A DNA stretch of 64,000 nt, taken from Phycisphaeraceae bacterium. Its GTDB lineage: Bacteria > Planctomycetota > Phycisphaerae > Phycisphaerales > UBA1924. This document shows, piece by piece, positions 56,701 through 64,000 of the stretch. The stretch lies in NCBI GenBank assembly GCA_019636555.1, contig JAHBXH010000001.1, positions 992,001 to 1,056,000 on the forward strand. The letters are read 5' to 3'. Under the pieces are notes generated by a model. The model was not told the DNA's origin and made no database searches. It worked only from the letters and a program-made list of their open reading frames with translations. The position numbers were made by a program, and so were the translations under genes. Every line of letters starts with the position of its first letter. The first letter of the stretch is position 1.

Positions 56701-58102
56701 CGTCGGCGACGATGGACGCGCCGTTGGGCGCTTCGCCTTCGATGCGTTGGATGACAACTTCGTCGCGGGTGAAGTTGACCCAGGCACGCAGCTTCTGAAA
56801 CTCGTACGGGAAGCGGTGGAACGCCGCGACGCCGTCGCGCATCCGCACTTCACCGCGATACTGGATTTCCTGATCCGCGGCGCGCGACAGAATGATCTGG
56901 CCCTTCACTTTGCCGGTGGGGTTTCCAAAATCGGCGAGGCGCTCGAGCACCAGTGGTGTCGCGAATCGCAGTATCGGAGAATCCTTTTGCAGGTCGAATT
57001 CTCCGAGCGTGAACACCGCTTCGAACGGCGATTGTGTCGTCGTTCCGCGGTAGATCGCCTGGACGGAATAGGGCACGCCCTCCACACTGCCGCTGAGCCT
57101 CGCTTCGGTGCGCCCCGCGACGAAGGTGATCGTTCCCCGGTCCGCCGCGACGCGCATCAGGTGATGCGGGTCGGTCGGTTCGAGCGTGTTGGAGGGGATG
57201 TGCGCGACGATCGACTGTTGCTCGCTGATCCCGGGAAGGGAAACACCGAGGTTGTTGAACTCGAGCGTTGCGGCGACGCCGTTGATCGAATCTTCGGGCG
57301 AGGACGAAGAATCCTGCCGGAACGAGTATTGCAGGCGAGTTCGCGAGATCTCGCCCGAGAGCGCGAGTTCCTGGAAGATCGGGCGCAACCTGCTGGGGAC
57401 CGATTCGGCGGGCCAATCGCTGAGGGAGACGTTGGTCAGGACCAGTTCGACGCCGAATGGATCAATCCTGCCTCCAACCGCCATCCCGAGAGATTCAGTC
57501 TGATCGGGCCCCTTGCGGATTTCTTTGAAGTTGATTGTGACCGAGTCCGGTCCTTCCGGCACGACCTCGCCCCGCACATCGAACGACTTCAAGATCGTGA
57601 GATCGGTGCCGCGATTTTCACCGAACTCGATGGTGCCCGACCGAACGACCACGCGAGGTAATCTTCCGACGCCGCCTCCTGTTGGGGGACGCCAACTCTG
57701 GATATTCACCGCATCGGTTTCGGCATTCTGGCAGATCCGAGCGACGATTCCGTCGGCGGCAACGGCTTGGAGTCCGATCTCGCCCTTGCGCCAATTCGAG
57801 GTATCGAGATCGACTTCGAGGCGTTTGGACTCGAAAAAGGTCCCGGGCTTACCGGGAACATCGGGCACGCGGAATTTCAAGCCAAAGAGATCTGTTCGTC
57901 CGCTCTTGTGAATGTGGATGCCTTCGAGCGTGGCGATGGCGCGAACTCGATTCGACAAAATAGATTCGATGATCCACCGACCCAGGAAGCCCTGCGTCAG
58001 CGCGTAGTAGAAGCCCAGGGAAACCCCGACGAGCCACGCGAGCGCAATGAAGAGCCGACGGACGCGGCGCTTTCTGGGTTTGGCAGAATTCTGAGTGGTC
58101 AT
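53732..58102 (-). CDS. AsmA/TamB/YhdP-like giant envelope protein
   Basis: A 1456-aa protein from ATG 58102: a basic N-terminus, a single membrane helix at about 17-38, and then a very long beta-rich periplasmic region. The N-terminus (LTQGFLGRWIIESILSNR, then a lipid-transfer-like start) and the C-terminal FEELSIFSASVEFLGFGTL with MELDMIFTHKATHRIPIVG are typical of AsmA-like bridge proteins, which are thought to move phospholipids to the outer membrane. Its size suits a bridge across the periplasm. It is divergent from radA by about 190 bases. Confidence 0.8.
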   Translation of the reverse strand: MTTQNSAKPRKRRVRRLFIALAWLVGVSLGFYYALTQGFLGRWIIESILSNRVRAIATLEGIHIHKSGRTDLFGLKFRVPDVPGKPGTFFESKRLEVDLDTSNWRKGEIGLQAVAADGIVARICQNAETDAVNIQSWRPPTGGGVGRLPRVVVRSGTIEFGENRGTDLTILKSFDVRGEVVPEGPDSVTINFKEIRKGPDQTESLGMAVGGRIDPFGVELVLTNVSLSDWPAESVPSRLRPIFQELALSGEISRTRLQYSFRQDSSSSPEDSINGVAATLEFNNLGVSLPGISEQQSIVAHIPSNTLEPTDPHHLMRVAADRGTITFVAGRTEARLSGSVEGVPYSVQAIYRGTTTQSPFEAVFTLGEFDLQKDSPILRFATPLVLERLADFGNPTGKVKGQIILSRAADQEIQYRGEVRMRDGVAAFHRFPYEFQKLRAWVNFTRDEVVIQRIEGEAPNGASIVADGRIAPPVEDASVLVNVRAENVPIDQKVEEALGPKRSKLIRRVFNREKYDELVARGDIRPPPGDSSAIPDADEPDAPPIFELGGRASIGVVVTRDLGPSEDPWHDTVTVDIAHAGLLPEKFPYPLVGDNVRAVITDGLLHLDNVELHGLRGGTARVTADLDATRRPDDEPEPDPTIRVEASDFMIDGLLVQALPDKNDGRKSARSIVSALGLTGSIDALAIIAPKSGQDLGVRVEITPRTLEAVPRLKVPAIPLENTPLAGEVVLRDLSGKIVSDDDLLQLDLKGVAARDAVDQGADGLPPGSPFVLRADADVTGSRSSEVTFQCDRLDLSLPLEGVLAIVAPSSAITLSEMRETYQPVGLLDLNVKANVTPDRTDATIDLASISSARITLPAIPGAADSTEIAVSGSSGSIRVIPGEGGKPTSIEFSDFRADVSSGDAPDGTVHASGVTALLHGSLAHPAGRESSLNLNWSNAQIGSPLCRWIGATMLGELAGDLHARHDPQGPFDLTFRVLPGGDQPSIRGELRPRSLRLTMSDGVVDFPRIDGVARFDRTSVSFQDAVLDAEKWKVAVSGDWKRHDSGRSNGSVHLAIDSLGIPADLVAAAPAGICDALRDLKVDATGAVRIPTLDVQAWWDSSPGEDSNGRPDRLKAVGKLEIEGGSADVGVDVTQADGNVEFEAFREGRDALLRYDLSGRFDQLRLAGVQVTEGRVRVVSGEKSGETFVPLVSGDCHGGRISGQASVFPTGGDTSGTERDFDVRLALSGVTLGPLIEDLRQKLASEGAESSGSTQASSGSATADSASRSTARLDVGVSLTGTLGKPETRRGRGTASAGQGTLVSLPLVIRLVEASNLMLPLGEPLDLLQASFFVQGRTVSFEELSIFSASVEFLGFGTLTWPGMELDMIFTHKATHRIPIVGHVLEGLRNELVTTTVGGTLSNPSFGVSSMRGVRSVLGQIFGGSPDEQDRRMRELERRGRRGSERVRVAPTGPR

Positions 58103-58293
58103 GAAGTGCGGACGACCTTGCCCGCGCGGACAGGTATTTTACATCGAAAACGGCGCGGCGAGGGCGCGGCATGCGTCACGCGTCAGCAAATAGCCCGGGG
58201 TAGCGCCGGATTTTTGCGTGCCAAAGGCGTATCTACAGATTTGGAACAAGGCCGCGGCTTGGGAGCGCCCTTGCGAGACGCTACATTGGTTTC

Positions 58294-59742
58294 GTGGCCA
58301 AACTCAAGACACTCTTTGTTTGTCGCTCGTGCGGCGCTGTGCAGAACCGCTGGCTTGGCAAATGCCCCGATTGCGGGACGTGGGACAGCCTCGAAGAGGC
58401 GTCGCACGATCCAAACGCGGCAAGGGATCCTCAGGCGGCGCTGGTCGGCGCGTGGACAGAACTCACCGAACCAAAGGGCGCCGAAGTTGAATCGGGCGCG
58501 CACGCCCGGCCGATTCACGATATCGCGGACGATGAGGCAAACGTTGAGCGGATGAGTTCCGGGATTCATGAACTGGATCGGGTTCTTGGAAAATCGCGAG
58601 CTTCGGCGGCATCGAGCGAGAACGCGGGTGTTGTGCCAGGATCGGCGGTCTTGGTGGGCGGGGAACCGGGAATCGGCAAGAGCACACTGTTGTTGCAGGC
58701 CGCGGCAAGCATGGCACGTCACGGCACTCGGGTTCTCTACGTCTCGAGCGAAGAGTCCGCCTCGCAGGTGAGGCAACGCGCAGTCCGACTCGGTTCGCAG
58801 AGCGAGAAGGAATTGTTCCTTCTGAGCGACACGAATCTTGCCCGGATCGTGGAGCAGGCGCGGCGTGTCATGCCGCGGGTTCTGGTTATCGATTCCATAC
58901 AAATGATTTACCGGAGCGATGTGCCGGCGGCACCGGGGAGTATCACGCAGCTGCGCCGCTGCGCTTCGGAACTGGTCTATCTCGCAAAAAAGAGCGGCAT
59001 CGCCGTGATGCTGGTCGGGCACGTGACGAAGGACGGGCAATTGGCGGGGCCTCGCCTGCTTGAGCATCTTGTAGACACTGTCATCAGTTTCGAAGGCGAG
59101 CGATACCACCAGCATCGCGTCGTGCGCGCCGTGAAGAATCGGTTCGGCACAACGCTGGAGATCGGGTTGTTCGAGATGACCGGGGACGGACTTCGCGAGA
59201 TTCCGGACAGCGCCGGCGTTTCGCCGGTTTCGGGTACCGAGCCGCGGATCGGGAGCGTGGTCTGCCCGGTGATGTCTGGTTCGCGGTGCGTGCTGATCGA
59301 GATACAGGCACTGACCGCTACCGGGTTTCTTGGTGCCGCGAAGCGCAAGGCGAGCGGGCTGGACTCCAACCGCCTCGCGATGCTGATCGCCGTGCTCGAG
59401 CAGCACGCCGGTTTGCGGCTCGCGGACCGGGACATCTTTGCGAGCAGCGTCGGAGGATTGAGGGTGGTCGATCCGGCGAGCGATCTTGCGCTCCTGCTCG
59501 CGATCGCCTCCGCGCAGACGCGCAAGGCCATCGATCCGGCGACGTGCGCGATCGGAGAGGTGGGGCTCGGGGGTGAGATTCGGGGGGCTTCGCAGATCGA
59601 TGCGAGATTGCTGGAAGCGGCGCGGCTGGGCTTCAAGCGTGCTTTGATGGCGAAGTCGATCGGCATTCATGCGCCAAAGAACGCAAGGCTCGAGTTGGTT
59701 CAGGTGAAGAACGTGGATCAGGCAATCGAGCAGCTCGGATGA
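58294..59742 (+). CDS. radA: DNA repair protein RadA
   Basis: A 482-aa RecA-related branch-migration helicase used in recombination repair. The start is GTG 58294. The N-terminal Cys4 zinc finger uses C10, C13, C24 and C27. Walker A is GGEPGIGKST (122-131), Walker B VLVIDSIQ (197-203), and the RadA-specific KNRFG motif is at 281-285. The C-terminal Lon-protease-like domain is complete (GLDSNRLAMLIAVLE, GEVGLGGEIR). Length is normal (about 460). Confidence 0.96.
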   Translation: MAKLKTLFVCRSCGAVQNRWLGKCPDCGTWDSLEEASHDPNAARDPQAALVGAWTELTEPKGAEVESGAHARPIHDIADDEANVERMSSGIHELDRVLGKSRASAASSENAGVVPGSAVLVGGEPGIGKSTLLLQAAASMARHGTRVLYVSSEESASQVRQRAVRLGSQSEKELFLLSDTNLARIVEQARRVMPRVLVIDSIQMIYRSDVPAAPGSITQLRRCASELVYLAKKSGIAVMLVGHVTKDGQLAGPRLLEHLVDTVISFEGERYHQHRVVRAVKNRFGTTLEIGLFEMTGDGLREIPDSAGVSPVSGTEPRIGSVVCPVMSGSRCVLIEIQALTATGFLGAAKRKASGLDSNRLAMLIAVLEQHAGLRLADRDIFASSVGGLRVVDPASDLALLLAIASAQTRKAIDPATCAIGEVGLGGEIRGASQIDARLLEAARLGFKRALMAKSIGIHAPKNARLELVQVKNVDQAIEQLG

Positions 59743-59779
59743 GTAGCGAGAGGAAGTCGGCGAGGCGCGATCGAAGCAA

Positions 59780-60205
59780 TTAAGTTCGCGTGACGAGCCA
59801 GTCGGGCAGTTCCATCGGACGGCCTTCGTGATTGACGCACGCAAGAGTCGTCGCGCCGACCGCCGCGGTAAGCGGGAGAGATTCTTTGGCGCTCTCGCGT
59901 CGGACAACAACGACTTCGTATTCGTGCTCGATCTTGATGCGGCTGCCGCCGACCCACTTCGTGCGAATCTCAACGGTGTCGTCGTAGAGCACAGGTCGCC
60001 GGTATTTGACCTCGAGTTTCACGATGACGAGGAAGACGCCGCGTTCTTCGAGAGTTTTGTACGAGATTCCTGTCTCGCGGAGCAGGTCGGTGCGTCCGAT
60101 CTCGAGCCACGGGATGTAGGAGGCGTGATGCGCGACACCCATGGGGTCGCACTCGCAGTACCGGACAAGGACGGTTGAAGAACCGGAAGCGGAGGGTTGA
60201 GTCAT
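59780..60205 (-). CDS. YbgC-like acyl-CoA thioesterase
   Basis: A 141-aa hot-dog-fold protein. It has the 4-hydroxybenzoyl-CoA thioesterase pattern: VRYCECDPMGVAHHASYIPW with the catalytic Asp, EIGRTDLLRETG, and VKYRRPVLYDDTVEI. It hydrolyses acyl-CoA or acyl-ACP. It starts at ATG 60205, 38 bases from the convergent radA end, and is followed upstream by folE2 on the same strand. Confidence 0.88.
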   Translation of the reverse strand: MTQPSASGSSTVLVRYCECDPMGVAHHASYIPWLEIGRTDLLRETGISYKTLEERGVFLVIVKLEVKYRRPVLYDDTVEIRTKWVGGSRIKIEHEYEVVVVRRESAKESLPLTAAVGATTLACVNHEGRPMELPDWLVTRT

Positions 60206-60289
60206 GGAAACCTTGGGTCCGAGAGTTTCGCGCCCCGGGTCGGAATCGAGTGAAGCAGGCCCGAGGACATTAGGACTCAGGATCTGGAC

Positions 60290-61144
60290 TTACGCTTTCC
60301 GCTTGTCGCGAGTGATCTGTGCGTACGCGTTGTGGCTGTGGATCGATTCGAAATTCTCGGAGTTGATCTGGTACCAGGTGATGCGATCGTCCTTGTTCAG
60401 ACTCACCGCAAGATCGCGCACGATGTCCTCAACAAACTTGGGATTCTCGAATGCCTTTTCGGTGACATATTTCTCGTCGGGGCGTTTCAGCACGGCGTAG
60501 ACAGGGCTGCTCGCCGCGGCCTCGAGGTGCTTCACGAGTTCTTCGATCCAGAGGTTTCCGTTGAACCTCACTTTCGCCTCGATCTCGCACCTCTGGTTGT
60601 GCGCGCCGTATTCGGAGATTTCCTTGGAGCAGGGGCAGAGGCTGGTCGCCGGCGCCGAGACACCCATGACGAAATCATCAACGTGGTTGGCGCTGCACTC
60701 GAAGCTCACTTTGAAGTTCATCAATCCCGGCTGCCCTGTCACCGGAGCAAGCTTCTTGATGAAGTACGTGAAGCGAGCTTCGAAGTGCGCGTCCTCGGCG
60801 CCAAGCCGCTCACAGATCGCGCGGGTCAGCTTCGGGATGCGATCCGGCGTGAGCGGCTCCGAGGTGTGGTCGTTGAGCACCTCCAGAAAGCGGCTCATGT
60901 GCGTGCCCTTCTTGTAGTGGGGCAGCGAAACATACATGTTGATATTTGCGACCGTCGTCTGCTCTCCCCCGTCGGGCTCGCGCAGGCGGATGGGATATAC
61001 GACTTCCTTGACGCCCACTCGATCGATCGCGACGTTGCGCTGATCGCGCGAGGCCTGCACATCGACCATGGCCTCGGGGCGCACCGATTCCTTCGCGTGC
61101 ACGACAACCGGGCTGGGAGTGGAGTTCTTGGTTGATTTGGACAC
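60290..61144 (-). CDS. folE2: GTP cyclohydrolase I, FolE2 type
   Basis: A 284-aa protein from GTG 61144, preceded by AGGAAGT; the earlier in-frame ATG at 61270 lies in sequence with no family similarity. FolE2 opens GTP to 7,8-dihydroneopterin triphosphate, the first step of folate (and queuosine) synthesis, and works with metals other than zinc. Visible landmarks are VGVKEVVYPIRL, SLPHYKKGTHMSRFLE, the metal-site Cys in SLCPCSKEIS, and GAHNQRC. Length fits the family. Confidence 0.95.
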   Translation of the reverse strand: MSKSTKNSTPSPVVVHAKESVRPEAMVDVQASRDQRNVAIDRVGVKEVVYPIRLREPDGGEQTTVANINMYVSLPHYKKGTHMSRFLEVLNDHTSEPLTPDRIPKLTRAICERLGAEDAHFEARFTYFIKKLAPVTGQPGLMNFKVSFECSANHVDDFVMGVSAPATSLCPCSKEISEYGAHNQRCEIEAKVRFNGNLWIEELVKHLEAAASSPVYAVLKRPDEKYVTEKAFENPKFVEDIVRDLAVSLNKDDRITWYQINSENFESIHSHNAYAQITRDKRKA

Positions 61145-61297
61145 GATCGTTACTTCCTGGCTGAATAGTAGGATTCCGCTATGCGGTTTTCGTTGCGCGC
61201 GCGGGACCGGATTCGCCGGATTTGGCGCGGTTTTCGGGCTCGCCGTCGGGCCGACGATTCTGATTCGCATTCGTCAAAGCTGAAAGGAAGGCCTCGA

Positions 61298-62629
61298 TCA
61301 ATCGTGACGCAGCGCGACGATCGGGTCTTGCGCGGCGGCACGCCGGGCGGGATAGATCCCAAAGATCAGCCCGACGGCGACGGCGACGCCGAATGCGAGG
61401 ATCACCGAGCCGAGGGTGACGTAAGTCGGCAGGCTGACCGATTGACTGAAATACTGGCCCACGACCGGCATTTGGGGCAGGCGCGGCGCGATCCATTGGA
61501 TGAACCAGCTGCTTCCGATGCCGAGCGCGACTCCGAGAAGTCCGCCGCCGGTGGAGAGCACCGACGTCTCCACAAGAAATTGATACAGGATTGCCCGGCG
61601 TGTTGCGCCGAGCGCGCGGCGGATGCCGATCTCGCGGGTGCGCTCGGTCACGGTCGCGAGCATGATGTTCATGATGCCGATGCCGCCGACAAGCAGCGAG
61701 ATTCCGGCGATGAAGCCGAGCACCAGATTCCAGGTCAGCTGGCTCTTCTTCGCGTTCTCCAGAAGTTCGTACGGCACGATCATCGAGACATCAGCAGAAT
61801 CGGCGTGGCGCGAATCGATAATGCGCTTCAGACGCTTTGAATCAGGCAAGACCCGCTCTCGATCGGGGCTGGCGACATAGATTTCGGAGATCTCAACCTG
61901 GCTGTTCTGGAACGAGCCGCCGCCGCCTCGGAAGACCATGTCACCCATCACCGAGCGCGCGGTTGTAATGGGAATATGGACATCGAGATTGAGATCGCGT
62001 CCGACGAGGGCGGAACCGGCGCCGCCGGCGAGACCGATCGGAGCCAACACCCCGACCACGGTGAACGCCTTGGAATCGATGCGGAGTGTGTCGCCGATCG
62101 GATCATCGAAGCGGAAAAGCTGGGTGGCAACTTCCGACCCGACAACGCAAACCATGGCGTTGTTTCTCAGGTCTCCCTCGGTCAGATACCGGCCGCGTGC
62201 GACGTGCAGATTCGCGATGTCACAGAGATCCGGGGTCGTGCCAAAGGCCTGGCTGGTACGGGAAAGCGCGCCTCTCGACATCTTGCTGCCGACTTCCTTG
62301 AGCGGAACGATCGATTCGGCATCAGGGAAGTTGCTCTGAATCACCTCGAAATCGTCGCGGCGCAGGCCGTAGCGGCTGATCCAGTTATTGGAGTTTCGGT
62401 TCTGGTTCGCCTGGCTCTCCGCCGGGCGCTGCGACCGGAGGATGATGTTCTTCGCGCCGAGCTGCTCGATCTGCAGAAGAGCCTGGCGTTTGGAGCCTTC
62501 GCCGAGCGAGACCATCGCGATCACCGCGGCGACACCCAGGATGATGCCCAGCGCGGTCAAAAACGAGCGGAGCAGGTGCAGCCGCAGGTTTGTGAGGCCG
62601 AGGTGAATAGTCTCCAAAAGAAAAATCAC
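61298..62629 (-). CDS. MacB-like ABC transporter permease
   Basis: A 443-aa protein; GTG 62629 (VIFLLETIHLGLTNLR) is the natural start. It has the MacB layout: one N-terminal helix (LLRSFLTALGIILGVAAVIAMV, quoted here as LTALGIILGVAAVIAMV), a large periplasmic domain at about 60-310, then three C-terminal helices in the FtsX-like core with the GGIGIMNIMLATVTERTREI motif. It uses mechanotransmission driven by a cytoplasmic ATPase; no ATPase gene is next to it here. A periplasmic partner is not visible either. Confidence 0.9.
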   Translation of the reverse strand: MIFLLETIHLGLTNLRLHLLRSFLTALGIILGVAAVIAMVSLGEGSKRQALLQIEQLGAKNIILRSQRPAESQANQNRNSNNWISRYGLRRDDFEVIQSNFPDAESIVPLKEVGSKMSRGALSRTSQAFGTTPDLCDIANLHVARGRYLTEGDLRNNAMVCVVGSEVATQLFRFDDPIGDTLRIDSKAFTVVGVLAPIGLAGGAGSALVGRDLNLDVHIPITTARSVMGDMVFRGGGGSFQNSQVEISEIYVASPDRERVLPDSKRLKRIIDSRHADSADVSMIVPYELLENAKKSQLTWNLVLGFIAGISLLVGGIGIMNIMLATVTERTREIGIRRALGATRRAILYQFLVETSVLSTGGGLLGVALGIGSSWFIQWIAPRLPQMPVVGQYFSQSVSLPTYVTLGSVILAFGVAVAVGLIFGIYPARRAAAQDPIVALRHD

Positions 62630-62654
62630 GGCATGATCGTACGGAATCGGGCTT

Positions 62655-63026
62655 GTGCTGTCGCGTGATCCGGCCGATACTGGGCAGATCGTGAGCGGGA
62701 TTGTCCGCAAATTTCGTGTGATGGAAGAGCGGGAGACAGCCCGCGGCTGGAGTTATCGCGTCGTGCTCGCGGGCGATGAGGCCGGCGAGAGCGAACACGA
62801 GGTCACCCTTTCGTGGGTCGATCACAATTACTGGTGTGGCGGCACGCAGGCTCCGAGCGTCACGACAGAACAGGTGCTGGAAACACTCCTGAATGCGATG
62901 GCCGATGGAGCCGCGTGCCGGCCGATGCGACAGGCGCATGGTGATTGTCTTCCGGGCCGATTCGACCTTTCGCTCGCGCGGCGGATCGTCCCGAAGCTCG
63001 ATTCGATGCTCAGGCGGGCGGTTTAG
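62655..63026 (+). CDS. Small hypothetical protein
   Basis: About 111 to 123 aa. The start is uncertain: GTG 62655, or more likely GTG 62691 (VSGIVRKFRVMEERETARGW). The core reads as a strand-rich domain (SYRVVLAG, EVTLSWVDHNYWCGG) followed by helices (VLETLLNAMADG, ARRIVPKLDSMLRRAV). I do not recognise the family. It is divergent from the permease gene and convergent with the anti-sigma gene. Confidence 0.6.
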   Translation: MLSRDPADTGQIVSGIVRKFRVMEERETARGWSYRVVLAGDEAGESEHEVTLSWVDHNYWCGGTQAPSVTTEQVLETLLNAMADGAACRPMRQAHGDCLPGRFDLSLARRIVPKLDSMLRRAV

Positions 63027-63069
63027 CCGCGGCAGAGCGCCCACCAAATCTCGATGCACTCTGTGCGTT

Positions 63070-63513
63070 TCAGTTTCTGCGGGCGATGCTCATAAGCGCG
63101 AGCCCCAGTGAACTCGACCCGGGGGATGCCGCGGCGACCTCTCGATACCTGCTTGCGATCGACTCGCGAGTCTCCGCCGCCAACTGCGGGGCCGGAGTCG
63201 ATCCGGAGCGCCCCGCGAAGATTCCAAGTCCGAACGCGAGCGCCAGACTTGCGGCGAGCGCCAGCGGGCGGGCAAAGGGCGGAAACGCAGATCGGCGCAT
63301 AGGGGAGGCGATTCGAACCGGCTCTTCTTCCGTTGCCGCTCTGCGGACCAGCCCGCCCGCGCGGGTCCAACCGGCGATCTCTCGCGCGCACGCTTCGCAC
63401 GTTCTGGTGTGTTCTTCGATCGCGCGCGATGCGGATGGATCGAGCTCGCCGGTGGAGTATTCCGGCAGAAGTTCATCGACCTGGGCGCACGACATCGGTG
63501 AGTCGGTTGTCAT
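63070..63513 (-). CDS. Anti-sigma factor with zinc-finger (ZAS) domain
   Basis: A 147-aa protein from ATG 63513 with AGGAG upstream. The N-terminal ZAS domain has MSCAQVDELLPEYSTGELDP and the H-x3-C-x2-C motif (HTRTCEAC). One membrane helix follows at about 80-100 (LALAASLALAFGLGIFAG), and then a short periplasmic tail. It should hold the co-encoded sigma factor at the membrane until a signal arrives. Start and sigma stop overlap (ATGA). Confidence 0.88.
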   Translation of the reverse strand: MTTDSPMSCAQVDELLPEYSTGELDPSASRAIEEHTRTCEACAREIAGWTRAGGLVRRAATEEEPVRIASPMRRSAFPPFARPLALAASLALAFGLGIFAGRSGSTPAPQLAAETRESIASRYREVAAASPGSSSLGLALMSIARRN

Positions 63514-64000
63514 GGTGATTGCTCCTGAAGATCGAATTCGTGCAGGCGAAGACGCAGCGCCTCGATCGCGCGCCGGTAGTGCGTCTTTGCGGTCGGGATC
63601 GAGATGCCGAGTTCGTCCGCGAGCGCGGCAAACGTGAGTTCTTCCACCGCTTTGGCGACCAGGACCAAACGCTGCATCTCGGTGAGAGCTTGGATCGCGG
63701 TTGTCAGCGCGCGTCGTTCGTCGGGGCTGATCGATGCGGAAGATCTCGGCGCCGCCAGCTCCGAGGAGAGATCGAGCGGCCGAGTCAGTCTCAGGAAATC
63801 GACGCAGAGATTGGAAGTCACGCGCCGGAGCCACGCTACCTGAGCGGCGCGGCATGGAAAGACAGCCGAAGAATTGACGAGCCTTAAGAATGCTTCCTGT
63901 GCCACATCGTCGCAGCGGTCTCCGCGAATCCCGTGGGCTCGCGCCCACGCGAGCACCAGCGGGCGATCCTTCTCGGCGCACCGAGCCGGCGGCAGCGGCG
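63510..64000 (-). CDS. ECF sigma factor, partial at window edge
   Basis: At least 163 codons in frame; the 5' end lies beyond 64000. Region 2 is partly visible (DDVAQEAFLRLVNSS, WLRRVTSNLCVDFLR), and region 4 is complete (LTEMQRLVLVAKAVEELTFAALADELG, quoted as LTEMQRLVLVAKAVEEL, then ISIPTAKTHYRRAIEALRLR). This is an extracytoplasmic-function RNA polymerase sigma factor, controlled by the anti-sigma protein that follows it. Its target genes cannot be read from here. Confidence 0.9.
   Translation of the reverse strand, partial: PLPPARCAEKDRPLVLAWARAHGIRGDRCDDVAQEAFLRLVNSSAVFPCRAAQVAWLRRVTSNLCVDFLRLTRPLDLSSELAAPRSSASISPDERRALTTAIQALTEMQRLVLVAKAVEELTFAALADELGISIPTAKTHYRRAIEALRLRLHEFDLQEQSP

Noticed and set aside
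55823..57661. A 612-codon open frame antisense to the AsmA-like gene
   Set aside because: No domain and very high Arg/Asp/Gly content; it mirrors the codon pattern of the real gene on the other strand.
58183..59973. A 596-codon open frame antisense to radA
   Set aside because: radA has full motifs on the plus strand; the antisense frame is compositionally odd (Arg/Ser/Pro-rich) and is a by-product of high GC.

Overview
This is a GC-rich bacterial chromosome segment, probably from a Gram-negative lineage; Planctomycetota (Phycisphaerae-like) is my best guess from overall gene style, but that is inference. It has two parts. Positions 1 to about 45,300 are an accessory region of mobile, toxin, phage-like and defence genes with many broken genes. 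From tRNA-Ser(GGA) at 45,389-45,475 to the end lie ordinary chromosomal genes: a PAP2 phosphatase, an ArnT-like glycosyltransferase, truB, membrane proteins, a LOG-family protein, a giant AsmA-like protein, radA, a YbgC-like thioesterase, folE2, a MacB-like permease, and a sigma/anti-sigma pair cut by the window end.

The accessory region, left to right: (a) two identical 130-bp MITE-like elements with CTAG target duplications, in inverted orientation about 17.4 kb apart; the right one interrupts a glycosyltransferase gene whose frame is exactly restored by removing it. (b) An HNH protein followed by a truncated DUF4209-like gene. (c) A secretin-like gene cut off and joined to the C-terminal third of a serine recombinase. 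(d) A 3125-aa secreted RHS/YD-repeat protein ending in a barnase-like RNase, followed with overlap by a barstar-like immunity gene. (e) A phage-like packaging cassette (ParB-methyltransferase, small and large terminase) with no structural genes. (f) A winged-helix/serine recombinase/ParB/RepB-C module without a ParA.

The most interesting locus is 31,867-40,970 on the minus strand. It starts as a DISARM-like operon: a DrmD-like SNF2 helicase, then an Eco57I/DrmMI-like adenine methylase, then the C-terminal end of a further protein, probably a helicase. It ends with an intact 1145-aa protein that fuses a Schlafen/RecG-like AlbA_2 plus HATPase_c_4-type N-terminus to a prokaryotic Argonaute MID-PIWI C-terminus. 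The Argonaute keeps the Y-K-Q-K guide 5'-end pocket but has Ser where the first catalytic Asp is expected. Its start codon overlaps the stop of the preceding remnant (ATGA), so it was probably part of the same translationally coupled operon. The methylase has been broken by an internal deletion at a short repeat and by inversion of its 3' third, and the next gene has lost all but about 100 codons. The helicase and the Argonaute fusion remain open.

Directly beside it, in divergent orientation, is a HARE-HTH/DUF2924/large serine recombinase module. A PDDEXK nuclease gene and a hairpin terminator separate this module from tRNA-Ser, so the tRNA marks the border between accessory and core DNA.
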